From Candidatus Woesearchaeota archaeon (GTDB lineage: Archaea; Nanobdellota; Nanobdellia; Woesearchaeales; DSVV01): a stretch of DNA of 47,772 bases. How positions within the stretch are numbered: the first letter of the stretch is position 1; the number at the start of each line of letters is the position of its first letter. Below, piece by piece: positions 41,322-47,772 of the stretch. A model generated the notes under the pieces. That model had not been told where the DNA came from. It saw only the letters and a list, made by a program, of their open reading frames with translations, and made no database searches. The stretch covers positions 1 through 47,772 of the forward strand of contig JACRPI010000017.1 in assembly GCA_016214075.1 (NCBI GenBank). Reading direction: 5' to 3'. The position numbers and the translations under genes were made by a program.

Positions 41322-41461
41322 CACAGACGCGCCAACAAAAGTTTGCGAGCCGTAAAACCCATGCCTTTAGGCATGGGATAACACAGATTCCTAAAAAAGG
41401 AATCTGTGGAATTGTGGACAAGTCCACAATAGGCGAGCATAATAACATTGGCGCGTCTGTG
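41322..41461. repeat. Structured element D
   Basis: Outer arms CACAGACGCGCCAA (41322-41335) and exact complement (41448-41461). It shares 40 identical bases with B (41341-41380 versus 41105-41144). A 51-base insertion (41381-41431) carries two perfect hairpins. The right end touches the lipA stop codon. Confidence 0.75.
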
Positions 41462-42349
41462 TTATCTTTGCAAATGCTCCTTCAACCTATCCGCTCTATA
41501 ACTACTCCGAACAAGCGGCCCAGCTTCGACATGCGAAAACCCTAGCTCCTTCCCAATCAAAGCAAATCGAGAAAATTCCGAAGGATGGTAAAACTGAGAA
41601 ACAGGCGCATGTTTTGGCGTTGGCTGTAAATACTGTCCAATGGTCAAGAAATCGCAGCCAACCATCCGCAGATCACCAATTACTTCTAAAATCTCCTCCT
41701 CGCTCTCACCAAGGCCAAGCATAAACCCACTTTTTGTCTGCTGCGAAGGATTCATTTCTTTAACCTTAAGGAGCAACCGCAAACTCTCTTCATATTTTCC
41801 TTTCTTGCGAACTTGCCGGTACACCCGTCGAGGAGCTTCAATGTTATGACTAAACACATCTGGTTGTGCAGCAACAACAAGAGCAAGCGCGTCATCATTA
41901 TACGAAAAATCAGAAGTCAAAACCTCAATCTTGCAGGAAGGAACTTTCGAGCGAATTGCGGATATACAAGAAACAAAATGGCGAGCGCCACCATCAGGCA
42001 AATCATCGCGCGTCACGCAGGTAATAACCACATACTGCAATCCCAATTTTTCAATCGCAGAAGCAAGATGTTCAGGTTCAGTAGCATCAAGCGCAGCAGG
42101 TTTTCCAGTTTTGACATGGCAATAATGACAGTAGCGTGTGCAAACATCGCCCATGATCATGAATGTGGCAACGTTGCGTGAAAAACATTCGTAAATATTA
42201 GGGCAAGCCGCTTCTTCACAGACAGTATGGAGGTTTGATTTTCGAAGTAAGTTCTTGAGTTCAAAATATTGTTTCTCTGTAGGAAGCCGCACTTTAATCC
42301 AATCAGGTTTTCGTGTTGGTTTTGTTTGAATTTGGATAAGTTGCTCCAT
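41462..42349 (-). CDS. lipA: Lipoyl synthase
   Basis: A 295-residue radical-SAM enzyme. The auxiliary cluster ligands are Cys44, Cys49 and Cys55 (CX4CX5C), and the radical-SAM cluster CTRYCHYC has Cys70, Cys74 and Cys77. A terminal RSSYRAD motif near 279-285 carries the Ser ligand. It inserts two sulfurs into octanoyl groups on E2, so it serves pdhC in this window. ATG 42349 is preferred to 42421, which lies on the far side of the shared TATA box. No lipB or lplA is seen. Confidence 0.95.
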   Translation of the reverse strand: MEQLIQIQTKPTRKPDWIKVRLPTEKQYFELKNLLRKSNLHTVCEEAACPNIYECFSRNVATFMIMGDVCTRYCHYCHVKTGKPAALDATEPEHLASAIEKLGLQYVVITCVTRDDLPDGGARHFVSCISAIRSKVPSCKIEVLTSDFSYNDDALALVVAAQPDVFSHNIEAPRRVYRQVRKKGKYEESLRLLLKVKEMNPSQQTKSGFMLGLGESEEEILEVIGDLRMVGCDFLTIGQYLQPTPKHAPVSQFYHPSEFSRFALIGKELGFSHVEAGPLVRSSYRADRLKEHLQR

Positions 42350-42377
42350 GAAAATAACCAATGCTCTAATAACAAAA

Positions 42378-42391
42378 CACATATATAATTG
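42378..42391. promoter_or_regulatory. Shared TATA region between lipA and the NFACT gene
   Basis: CATATATAATT lies about 25 nt before the rightward ATG (42410) and about 35 nt before the leftward lipA ATG (42349), so a single AT-rich element can serve both. Confidence 0.5.
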
Positions 42392-42409
42392 TTTGTAACA
42401 AAAAGAACC

Positions 42410-43576
42410 ATGAAACAACAACTCGCGGCAATAGAAATGATTCGTTTAGTAAAAGAAGTAAAAGACAGAATTCTCAATGGAAAAATAAATCAAGTGTATG
42501 TGGAGTTCGACCGCGTCAACGGAACAAAAAAAGAACTCTTGTTTGAGCTCTACGTTCCAAATAAAGGAAAAGAGTTGGTGAGAATCCTCCTCCCAACAGG
42601 TCTTTATCTCTCGTCGGTAAAACCAGAGATGCCAACAAAGCCAGATGGCTATTGCCTCTACTTGCGAAAATGGTTGAAAAACGCGAGAATAAGAAATGTC
42701 GAGCAGGTTGCGGCAGAACGTATTCTTAAATTAACTGTGGAGACAAAAGATCCAACAAAGACAGAGTTCACCCCAATCACTTATTTCATATACATCGAAT
42801 TGTTCAGCAAAGGAAACTTTATCATGACCAATGAACAGAATATAATTCTTTCTCCATTAGAAGTGCAGGAATGGAGTGGAAGAATTATCAAGCCAAAGGA
42901 AACATATCTTCATCCAAAGCAAGAATATAACGCGTTCAAGTTTGGAGAAGCGGATTTTGGAAAAGCGCTGGAAAAGTCAGAGAAAGAAACACTTGCTGCA
43001 AAATTTGCGCTTGATTTTGGGTTAGGGGGCACATATGCAGAAGAGCTGTGTGCCCGTGCGGAAATATCTCCACAGGAAAAAAGCGTGACAAAGGCAGAAC
43101 AAAAAAAGTTGTTTGCGGCGTGGAAGAATCTTTTGCAGGATGTAGAAAGTGGAACTGCTATACTCATCAAAGAAAACAACACCATTACAGATGTATTTCC
43201 CTGTCCAATAAAAAAATACAAAGGGGAAGTATGTTCTTCATTTATGGATGGTCTTGACAAGTGCTGGACGCAGGGTGTACAAAAGAAAGAGTTACAAGGA
43301 GAAGTAAAGAAGAGTAAAGGAGCATTAGAAAAATTTCAGGTAATGGTCCAAAGTCAGGAAAAGCAGATCGCGACATTTAAGGAAGACTATGAAAAAAATC
43401 AGAAGATTGGAGAAAAGATCTATGAACAATATGCGTTGCTAGAAAATATCTTCAGCCAGCTCAAAGAAGCGCGGAAAACAAAATCGTGGGATGAAATAAA
43501 AAAAGCGTTGAAGGGGCATAAAATCATTACTTCAATTAATGAAAAAAATCAAGAGATAACAGTAAATATTGAATAA
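42410..43576 (+). CDS. NFACT/RqcH-like protein lacking the C-terminal RNA-binding domain
   Basis: A 388-residue protein. The NFACT-N region (about 1-190) starts QQLAAIEMIRLVKEVKDRI and includes LLPTGLYLS and FSKGNFIMTN; a helical region (about 195-260) and a long coiled coil (about 285-350) follow. Full RqcH is near 600-700 residues, with an NFACT-R domain that is missing here. The site matching the usual DR pair reads VAAERIL, so the tRNA-tailing Asp seems changed to Glu. It may still bind 60S-type subunits or tRNA in ribosome quality control. Leaderless start, TATA 25 nt upstream. Confidence 0.75.
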   Translation: MKQQLAAIEMIRLVKEVKDRILNGKINQVYVEFDRVNGTKKELLFELYVPNKGKELVRILLPTGLYLSSVKPEMPTKPDGYCLYLRKWLKNARIRNVEQVAAERILKLTVETKDPTKTEFTPITYFIYIELFSKGNFIMTNEQNIILSPLEVQEWSGRIIKPKETYLHPKQEYNAFKFGEADFGKALEKSEKETLAAKFALDFGLGGTYAEELCARAEISPQEKSVTKAEQKKLFAAWKNLLQDVESGTAILIKENNTITDVFPCPIKKYKGEVCSSFMDGLDKCWTQGVQKKELQGEVKKSKGALEKFQVMVQSQEKQIATFKEDYEKNQKIGEKIYEQYALLENIFSQLKEARKTKSWDEIKKALKGHKIITSINEKNQEITVNIE

Positions 43577-43591
43577 TTCTCAATTTAATAG

Positions 43592-43604
43592 AAATACTTA
43601 AAAA
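43592..43604 (+). promoter_or_regulatory. TATA-like element of the tRNA gene
   Basis: AATACTTAAAAAG lies about 30 nt upstream of the first tRNA base, matching an archaeal tRNA promoter position. Confidence 0.5.
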
Positions 43605-43630
43605 GGTACAGCAACTTCAGCAAATCAACA

Positions 43631-43704
43631 GGGGACATAGTTTAACCTGGCTAGAACAGCCGCCTCCAGAGCGGCCAATCGGGGTTCAAATCCTCGTGTC
43701 CCCA
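43631..43704 (+). tRNA. tRNA-Trp (CCA)
   Basis: Acceptor GGGGACA pairs with TGTCCCC (43697-43703), discriminator A at 43704. D stem GTTT/GAAC, anticodon stem GCCGC/GCGGC with loop CTCCAGA giving anticodon CCA, T stem CGGGG/CCTCG with loop TTCAAAT. The 3' CCA is not encoded, and there is no intron, though tRNA-Trp of many archaea has one. A T-rich stretch follows. Confidence 0.93.
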
Positions 43705-43770
43705 TTCTATTTTTAATGAAATAGTGTATTTCAAAAAACTATTTATACTTCTGAAACAAAAAAAACAAGT

Positions 43771-43974
43771 ATGCGAACATTTACGCTCATCATCGTCATC
43801 TTTATTATGGTCATTCTGTTCTTTGAAGTGACAGACTGGACACCTACTGTTCCGACAACAAAAGAAGTGACCACAGAAAAAACGGTGATTGTGGAAACAG
43901 TAGATGAAACAGGAGAAGTAGTGAACGCGACAACGACAAAAGGAACGACTACTGAAACACAAGAGAATCAGTGA
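43771..43974 (+). CDS. Small membrane-anchored Thr-rich protein (67 aa)
   Basis: An N-terminal hydrophobic helix (about 4-19) is followed by WTPTVPTTKE and a Thr/Val/Glu-rich tail predicted outside. It may be a signal anchor with a glycosylatable Thr tail. A TATA box (ATTTATAC, about 43740-43747) lies 25-30 nt before the ATG. The 3' end overlaps the convergent DUF192 gene by 26 nt. Confidence 0.6.
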   Translation: MRTFTLIIVIFIMVILFFEVTDWTPTVPTTKEVTTEKTVIVETVDETGEVVNATTTKGTTTETQENQ

Positions 43975-44305
43975 CATTTGTTCTAGACGCACGAATCGCT
44001 CCACGATGAAGTTCTAAAACATACTGCGCCTTTTTCTTTGGAGTATAGAAAGTAAACGGCAAAAAATGTTCCTTGATTTCAACAATTTTTCTGCTCTTAT
44101 CCAAATACACAACATCGATAGGATAAAAAACAAAAAACATGTGCAACGGAGTGATTTTCTCTTGTTGTTCAATAAAAAGAAGATCTTTTTGTGGAGAAAA
44201 CATTAGGCCAGAAGCTTTTCTCCAAAGTGAAGCGCAGCATATTGCTTTCTCTGAAAGAACAGTCTTTTTCGTCTCATTGACAATACGGCACGTCTTACCA
44301 AGCAT
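43949..44305 (-). CDS. DUF192 family protein
   Basis: A 118-residue protein with the DUF192 pattern: ASLWRKASGLMFSP (about 24-37), LHMFFVFYPIDVVYLD (about 54-69), and VLELHRGAI near the end. DUF192 proteins are usually exported; here no signal is visible, so it is cytoplasmic or incomplete at the N-terminus. ATG 44305 lies 30 nt after the TATA element and is preferred; 44323 adds six residues. Function unknown. Confidence 0.85.
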   Translation of the reverse strand: MLGKTCRIVNETKKTVLSEKAICCASLWRKASGLMFSPQKDLLFIEQQEKITPLHMFFVFYPIDVVYLDKSRKIVEIKEHFLPFTFYTPKKKAQYVLELHRGAIRASRTNVTDSLVFQ

Positions 44306-44330
44306 ATAGTTCTGCGCTCTCATCGGAATC

Positions 44331-44338
44331 TTTATATA
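44331..44338. promoter_or_regulatory. Bidirectional TATA box
   Basis: TTTATATA lies 25-30 nt from the leftward start (44305) and from the rightward start (44363). One box fits both divergent leaderless genes. Confidence 0.55.
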
Positions 44339-44362
44339 CCTCTTTATTCAAAAAATCAATCA

Positions 44363-45187
44363 ATGAATAAAAATGTATTGTTGATGATCTCTACTTTAGC
44401 AGTTGTTCTTGTCCTGAGTAGTTGTCAGTGGCTTCCAGTCAACGTCGCTATTTGCGGAAACGAAATCTGTGAATCTGGCGAATCAAGCATTTGTCCAAGC
44501 GATTGCGCAGAGGGCGAAGAGGAAGAAGAGACAGGAACAATTACAGAAGCAATGTGCGCTGCAGATGGTGGCGATTCCTGTGAAAGTACAGAAATGTGTG
44601 CAGGATACTGGCTTGATGCAGATTACACCTGTTGTTCAACAACATGCGAAGATGCTGTTGATGCAATTTACTTTACAGAAGGCTGGAACTATGTGTCCTT
44701 GCCAGAAGTAGAGCTTGACGATTCTATTGAAGACATATTCAGTGATGACTTCCTCAGTGCAGTGGATTCAATTTACACATACACAGAAGAAAGTTGGAAC
44801 GTGTGGCACAGCGACACAAGTATTCCAAGTGACTTGGAAAACATTCAAGGTGGACGAGCATATATCTTTGTCATGAATAGTGCGTATACACTTGAATTAT
44901 CTGAAATAGAAGAAACACTTGATGCGCTTATGGAAGCAGAAGCTTCTGCGCGTTCCCCAACAGCAATTGATGTTCAGGAAGGCTGGAATCTTATTGGTGT
45001 TGCTTCAAGTAACGAAGAGCCATTGGTTGATTACTTCTGGAGTATTGACGGAAGTTACGCATCATTATGGGTGTTTAGCACAACAGAAGGAGACCTTGAG
45101 AAAATAGATTTAACGCATAATTACAATCTTATTCCAACCCATGCGTACTGGGTTTATGTGACAACTGACGGAGAAATAACCCCATGA
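44363..45187 (+). CDS. Secreted cysteine-rich lipoprotein
   Basis: A 274-residue protein. The signal peptide ends in a lipobox LSSC (Cys21). A CGNEICESGE...CPSDC motif (about 31-48) follows, seen in many archaeal surface proteins, then an acidic linker and a second cysteine cluster. Two related beta segments start FTEGWNYVSLPE (about 105-116) and VQEGWNLIGVAS (about 204-215). It is probably anchored by lipid at the outer face, and its role is structural or adhesive. It overlaps the next gene by 4 nt, so the two are coexpressed. Confidence 0.75.
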   Translation: MNKNVLLMISTLAVVLVLSSCQWLPVNVAICGNEICESGESSICPSDCAEGEEEEETGTITEAMCAADGGDSCESTEMCAGYWLDADYTCCSTTCEDAVDAIYFTEGWNYVSLPEVELDDSIEDIFSDDFLSAVDSIYTYTEESWNVWHSDTSIPSDLENIQGGRAYIFVMNSAYTLELSEIEETLDALMEAEASARSPTAIDVQEGWNLIGVASSNEEPLVDYFWSIDGSYASLWVFSTTEGDLEKIDLTHNYNLIPTHAYWVYVTTDGEITP

Positions 45188-46209
45188 GAAAAACAGTTTT
45201 TTTTTTAAACTGTATTCTTTCCTTGCTTCTTCTTAGTGTTGCTGCTGTTGCGTATCCTGAAGTAGGGCATCAGTTCTATGGCTATGCAGGAAGTGGCAGT
45301 ACAGTAACGGTGACCTATGAAGAGCTCACCTTTACAACGTCTGTGGATAGCGATGGATATTATGGATACGATACTCTTTTTTTCGTTGACGCGGCATCTG
45401 ACGATATAGAAGGCGCAGAAGAAGGAGATACATTAACATTTTCTCTTGACGCTACTGAAATCACCACATACACATTTTCCATAGGTGGAATTACAAAGCT
45501 TGATTTTGAAGACGATCCAGCAACTTCTTCTGTGGAAACAGCAGAAAGTTCTTCTGATAGTGATTCAAGTTCAACAGACAGTTCAAGCGATGATGACGAT
45601 AGCGATTCGGATGATGACGACGATGATAGTGATTCAGATGATGATGATTCAAATGGTGGTGGAAGAAAATCTTCTAGTTCCTCAACAGATGATGAAGCAG
45701 AAGATTGCAGTCATAAATGGACATGTAAATCCTGGGGAGCTTGTGAAAAAAATGGTTTCCAAACAAGAACATGCTACTATGTAGGAGATTGCGCGCAAGA
45801 AGGAAATCAGAGTGATACACGACAGCGATGCACCTATGTTGCTCCTGAAGAAGAACCTGTTATTGAAGAAGAAGAGCCAACCTGTTATGACGGCGTCCAA
45901 AATCAGGGAGAACGAGGAAAAGATTGTGGCGGTCCGTGTGATGCTTGTCCAACGGCGCCGGTGGTAGAAGAACCAAAAACAAATTGGCTATACATTGGTC
46001 TTGCAATATTCCTTCTTTTATTGATTATCGCGATCATTCTCGCGCATAAATACAAAGATAAATTATTGCCATATTGGGAAAAATTCAAAGGGAAGTGGGG
46101 AATAAAACAAAAAGCAGCGCCTGCAGTAGCACAAACAATGCAACGCCCTGCGCAATATCCGCAGTATCAGCAACAGTATAGGCCGCAGTATCCGCAGGTC
46201 AGGAAATAA
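45184..46209 (+). CDS. Surface protein with Ser/Asp linker and TSP1-like cysteine domain
   Basis: A 341-residue type I membrane protein: signal peptide (about 1-23), beta-rich domain (about 24-110), Ser/Asp linker (about 115-175), a thrombospondin-like segment WTCKSWGACEKNGFQTRTC (about 180-198), then a second cysteine motif CYDGVQNQGERGKDCGG and a transmembrane helix (about 268-287), with a Pro/Gln/Tyr-rich cytoplasmic tail. The Ser/Asp linker is a likely glycosylation target. It probably binds partners outside the cell. Confidence 0.75.
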   Translation: MRKTVFFLNCILSLLLLSVAAVAYPEVGHQFYGYAGSGSTVTVTYEELTFTTSVDSDGYYGYDTLFFVDAASDDIEGAEEGDTLTFSLDATEITTYTFSIGGITKLDFEDDPATSSVETAESSSDSDSSSTDSSSDDDDSDSDDDDDDSDSDDDDSNGGGRKSSSSSTDDEAEDCSHKWTCKSWGACEKNGFQTRTCYYVGDCAQEGNQSDTRQRCTYVAPEEEPVIEEEEPTCYDGVQNQGERGKDCGGPCDACPTAPVVEEPKTNWLYIGLAIFLLLLIIAIILAHKYKDKLLPYWEKFKGKWGIKQKAAPAVAQTMQRPAQYPQYQQQYRPQYPQVRK

Positions 46210-46404
46210 CGCTCAGTTTCTCATTCTTTTTCTCTTCTTAACACGCGCACTAGTTTTCTCAACTTCGCCTGGCAAAGACCTTGACACAATTTAACTATTT
46301 TTTTAATTCTTATTGAAGAGGATAGCGAGAGCTTTAAAAAAATGAAAAAAATTGAAAAAAAACATGTAAAAAGAAGAGAATTCTCTAAAGTCATTTTTCC
46401 TACC
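46210..46404. other. Intergenic region
   Basis: AT-rich, no gene or strong repeat seen between convergent genes. Confidence 0.4.
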
Positions 46405-47304
46405 CTAAACATTCTCGAACCGCGCAAATAGCTCTCTCGCAGTTGGGAGAGTGCCTTCTCTACTGTATTTATGATCTTCAAAGATTATATTTGGTTCAGG
46501 ACTCTTTGGGTCATAACTCCAGAGAGTAATTCTTCTCTGCATACCGGTACAATCTTTACCAATCACCTCTTCAGTGATCCAGCGAGCTTTTCCTGATGGA
46601 TCTGGAGTTACATCACAATACAAACCAAGGCATTTCTCATCGTAATATATAAGCTGACCCCAGAATTTCCCATCGACGACTCTAAACCCGGAACCCTCGT
46701 TTTGCACTGCTTCTGATAGTCGGCTCTCTAGATGTCTAAATATACGTTGCTGACCAATATCAGAATAGCATCCGCCGGAGGAGATACATCCAGCAAGCTC
46801 TTGAAGATAGTCTTTAGAATCGTAAAGACCAGCCCATGTTGCCGCTGTAACAATATCAATAGCAGCGTAAGGAGTCCTAAAGGCAGCAGATTTTGGGGGA
46901 GATAATACAGTCTCCAGCAATTTTTTCCCGGTTGGAGCTTTTAAAGAACCACCGCCGAAATAAGAACCGTGAAACCTAAATAACACTTTTAAATTTCTCC
47001 ATGCCTGTTCTGAGGCTACGACACCTGCTAAAGTTGCTTGAGGTAAGTTTGTATATAATACCTCATATGTAGCAGGTAAATCAGTAGTTTGATCTAACTG
47101 CAATTTCACATAACGGTCAATGTACTCATCTAAGTCATTTCCACCAAGTTCTTTTTTTCCCGAAAATTTTTGGGAAGCTAATGCTAAGACTGCAGCAGCT
47201 TCTGGTAAAGGTACCTTTGCAAGATCTCGTTCAAGATCGCGTACTTTGTATCCACAATCTAAACAATTCAACCTATTTATCTTTTCTATTAGTTTTTCAT
47301 CCAT
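46405..47304 (-). CDS. Protein of unknown function (299 aa)
   Basis: A soluble protein with CLDCG near residues 14-18, a Gly-rich FHGSYFGGGSLKAP segment near 110-123, and a C-terminal part with several Cys and aromatic residues. Two cysteine pairs could bind metal. No family recognised. AGGGGAG lies 6-7 nt before the ATG. It is divergent from a TrmB-type gene that has been cut by an insertion sequence, so its control may have changed. Confidence 0.6.
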   Translation of the reverse strand: MDEKLIEKINRLNCLDCGYKVRDLERDLAKVPLPEAAAVLALASQKFSGKKELGGNDLDEYIDRYVKLQLDQTTDLPATYEVLYTNLPQATLAGVVASEQAWRNLKVLFRFHGSYFGGGSLKAPTGKKLLETVLSPPKSAAFRTPYAAIDIVTAATWAGLYDSKDYLQELAGCISSGGCYSDIGQQRIFRHLESRLSEAVQNEGSGFRVVDGKFWGQLIYYDEKCLGLYCDVTPDPSGKARWITEEVIGKDCTGMQRRITLWSYDPKSPEPNIIFEDHKYSREGTLPTARELFARFENV

Positions 47305-47384
47305 TTTTTTCTCCCCTCTTTTAATGGCAAGAGGTACATTTTTGTCATTGTTTAATAGTAACTAGCTAATAGATAAATTTAAGT

Positions 47385-47401
47385 AGTAGTATATAACTAC
47401 T
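47385..47401. promoter_or_regulatory. AGTAGT-ATATA-ACTACT palindrome
   Basis: Perfect 6-bp arms around ATATA between the divergent 46405-47304 gene and the broken TrmB gene. It is a candidate TrmB operator and may include a TATA box. Confidence 0.5.
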
Positions 47402-47407
47402 CCTTTT

Positions 47408-47566
47408 ATGAATGAAGAAATTGCTCTGCTTCAGCATTTAGAGCTTAGTCCTACTGCCGCCAAAGTATATATAGCACTTTTAGAATTAGGCAAAGCCAGT
47501 GCTGACAAAATCGCCAAAAAAGCAGGCACGTATAAAGCTAATGTTTACGAGACATTGTCTATTTAG
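47408..47566 (+). pseudogene. TrmB-family regulator, cut by an insertion sequence
   Basis: The first 51 residues (MNEEIALLQHLELSPTAAKV ... ANVYETLS) are the N-terminal half of a TrmB winged helix. They match the intact regulator at 20175-20939 in pattern (NVYDSL versus NVYETL). The frame then ends at TAG (47564-47566) inside sequence of a mobile element. A promoter-like AAATTTAAG lies about 28 nt before the ATG. The rest of the regulator must lie beyond the element. Confidence 0.75.
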
Positions 47567-47772
47567 CGTCATCTATATATATTAGTTAATTCTTAGGTTG
47601 TTTTGGTGATTTTTATGGACATTCAATGTTTGAACTGTAAATCCAGTGATATTTCTAAAAAAGGTTATAGAAAAAATAAGTTAGGAAAAAAGCAAAAATA
47701 TCAATGCTGTGATTGTAAAACTTGGTTCGTTGAAGATGATGGGTTTAAGAAAATGCGAACTGATCCAAAAAT
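47560..47772 (+). mobile_element. 5' end of an insertion sequence, continuing off the window
   Basis: The TrmB frame is lost at about 47560, and the new sequence contains a transposase start 50 nt further on. The junction begins TTTAGCGTCATCTATATATA, presumably the terminal repeat; the other end is outside the window. Confidence 0.65.
47615..47772 (+). CDS. Transposase N-terminus with zinc ribbon (partial)
   Basis: The first 52 residues begin MDIQCLNCKSSDISKKG, with CxxC (5-8) and CCDC (31-34) as a zinc ribbon, then WFVEDDGFKKMRTDP. This zinc-ribbon/FV-GFKKMR pattern opens archaeal DDE transposases of the IS6-like or IS1-like groups; the catalytic part is outside the window. GGTGAT lies 4 nt before the ATG. 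The family remains undecided. Confidence 0.75.
   Translation, partial: MDIQCLNCKSSDISKKGYRKNKLGKKQKYQCCDCKTWFVEDDGFKKMRTDPK

Larger units (their letters stand above)
40914..41461. other. 548-bp intergenic region holding four structured elements
   Basis: No protein-coding gene is believed here. After the promoter of the 40913 gene, it contains four tandem hairpin elements (A-D, listed separately) with AT-rich spacers, ending exactly at the lipA stop codon. Confidence 0.7.

Noticed and set aside
41012-41461. CRISPR or TIGR-type guide array
   Set aside because: There is no constant repeat with variable spacers of fixed length; the variable parts are paired arms that covary, not guides.
41012-41461. 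Intact IS200/IS605 element with TnpA or TnpB
   Set aside because: The hairpin style is similar, but no transposase or TnpB reading frame exists in or beside the region.
45540-45670. Repetitive GATGATGAC tract as a microsatellite
   Set aside because: It is explained by the in-frame Ser/Asp linker of the surface protein.

Overview
This window is chromosomal DNA of an archaeon, most likely a DPANN member of the Woesearchaeota/Pacearchaeota type (lineage inferred, not proven). The archaeal evidence is an archaeal uS2, a RadB-type recombinase, TrmB and Lrp regulators, a TRAM protein, an archaeal-type GlmU, an RqcH-like NFACT protein, and many genes with a TATA box 25-30 nt before the ATG (leaderless). 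Operon-internal and some other genes use GGTGA-type Shine-Dalgarno sites. Several genes look bacterial: pyruvate dehydrogenase with lipoyl synthase, a DDxxxxD prenyl synthase and GlmM.

Layout. 0-1.1 kb: a broken histidine phosphatase and a small serine hydrolase. 1.4-8.7 kb: a surface-glycan locus with two GT2 glycosyltransferases, three multipass GT-C-type transferases and a membrane-anchored thioredoxin-like protein. 9-13 kb: RadB, uS2, a TRAM protein, dUTPase and small proteins. 13-17.4 kb: a dTMP kinase-like enzyme, an MFS transporter, and a tandem Lrp regulator divergent from a tiny membrane protein plus an unknown protein. 17.5-19.4 kb: two toxin-antitoxin-like modules (DUF4258/YgiT-AbrB and MNT/HEPN). 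19.4-28 kb: TatD, a TrmB regulator divergent from a secreted beta-rich protein operon, a membrane HTH protein, a prenyl synthase with a DxDTT cyclase-like protein, an adenylate kinase-like protein and a HopA1-like protein. 28-28.4 kb: a CATTGCAATG-rich stretch with small Cys-rich ORFs. 28.4-35.7 kb: NUDIX, glmM, glmU, a HAD phosphatase, glmS and an orphan PEP-mobile-domain protein, together giving UDP-GlcNAc synthesis. 35.5-39.8 kb: pdhA-pdhB-pdhC followed by a lysine-rich protein. 39.9-41 kb: a fused DUF2080-nucleotidyltransferase-HEPN protein. 41.0-41.46 kb: four structured hairpin elements. 41.5-47.3 kb: lipA divergent from an RqcH-like gene, tRNA-Trp, DUF192, and two cysteine-rich surface proteins. 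The window ends in a TrmB gene cut by an insertion sequence.

How it fits together: pdhABC and lipA supply a lipoylated oxo-acid dehydrogenase (no E3 in the window). The glm operon makes UDP-GlcNAc, a plausible donor for the 1.4-8.7 kb glycosylation genes, which would modify the secreted proteins near 44-46 kb. The features most worth following are the covarying hairpin array beside lipA, the prenyl synthase/cyclase pair, the PDH operon with strongly basic additions, and the porin-like beta protein in an archaeon.
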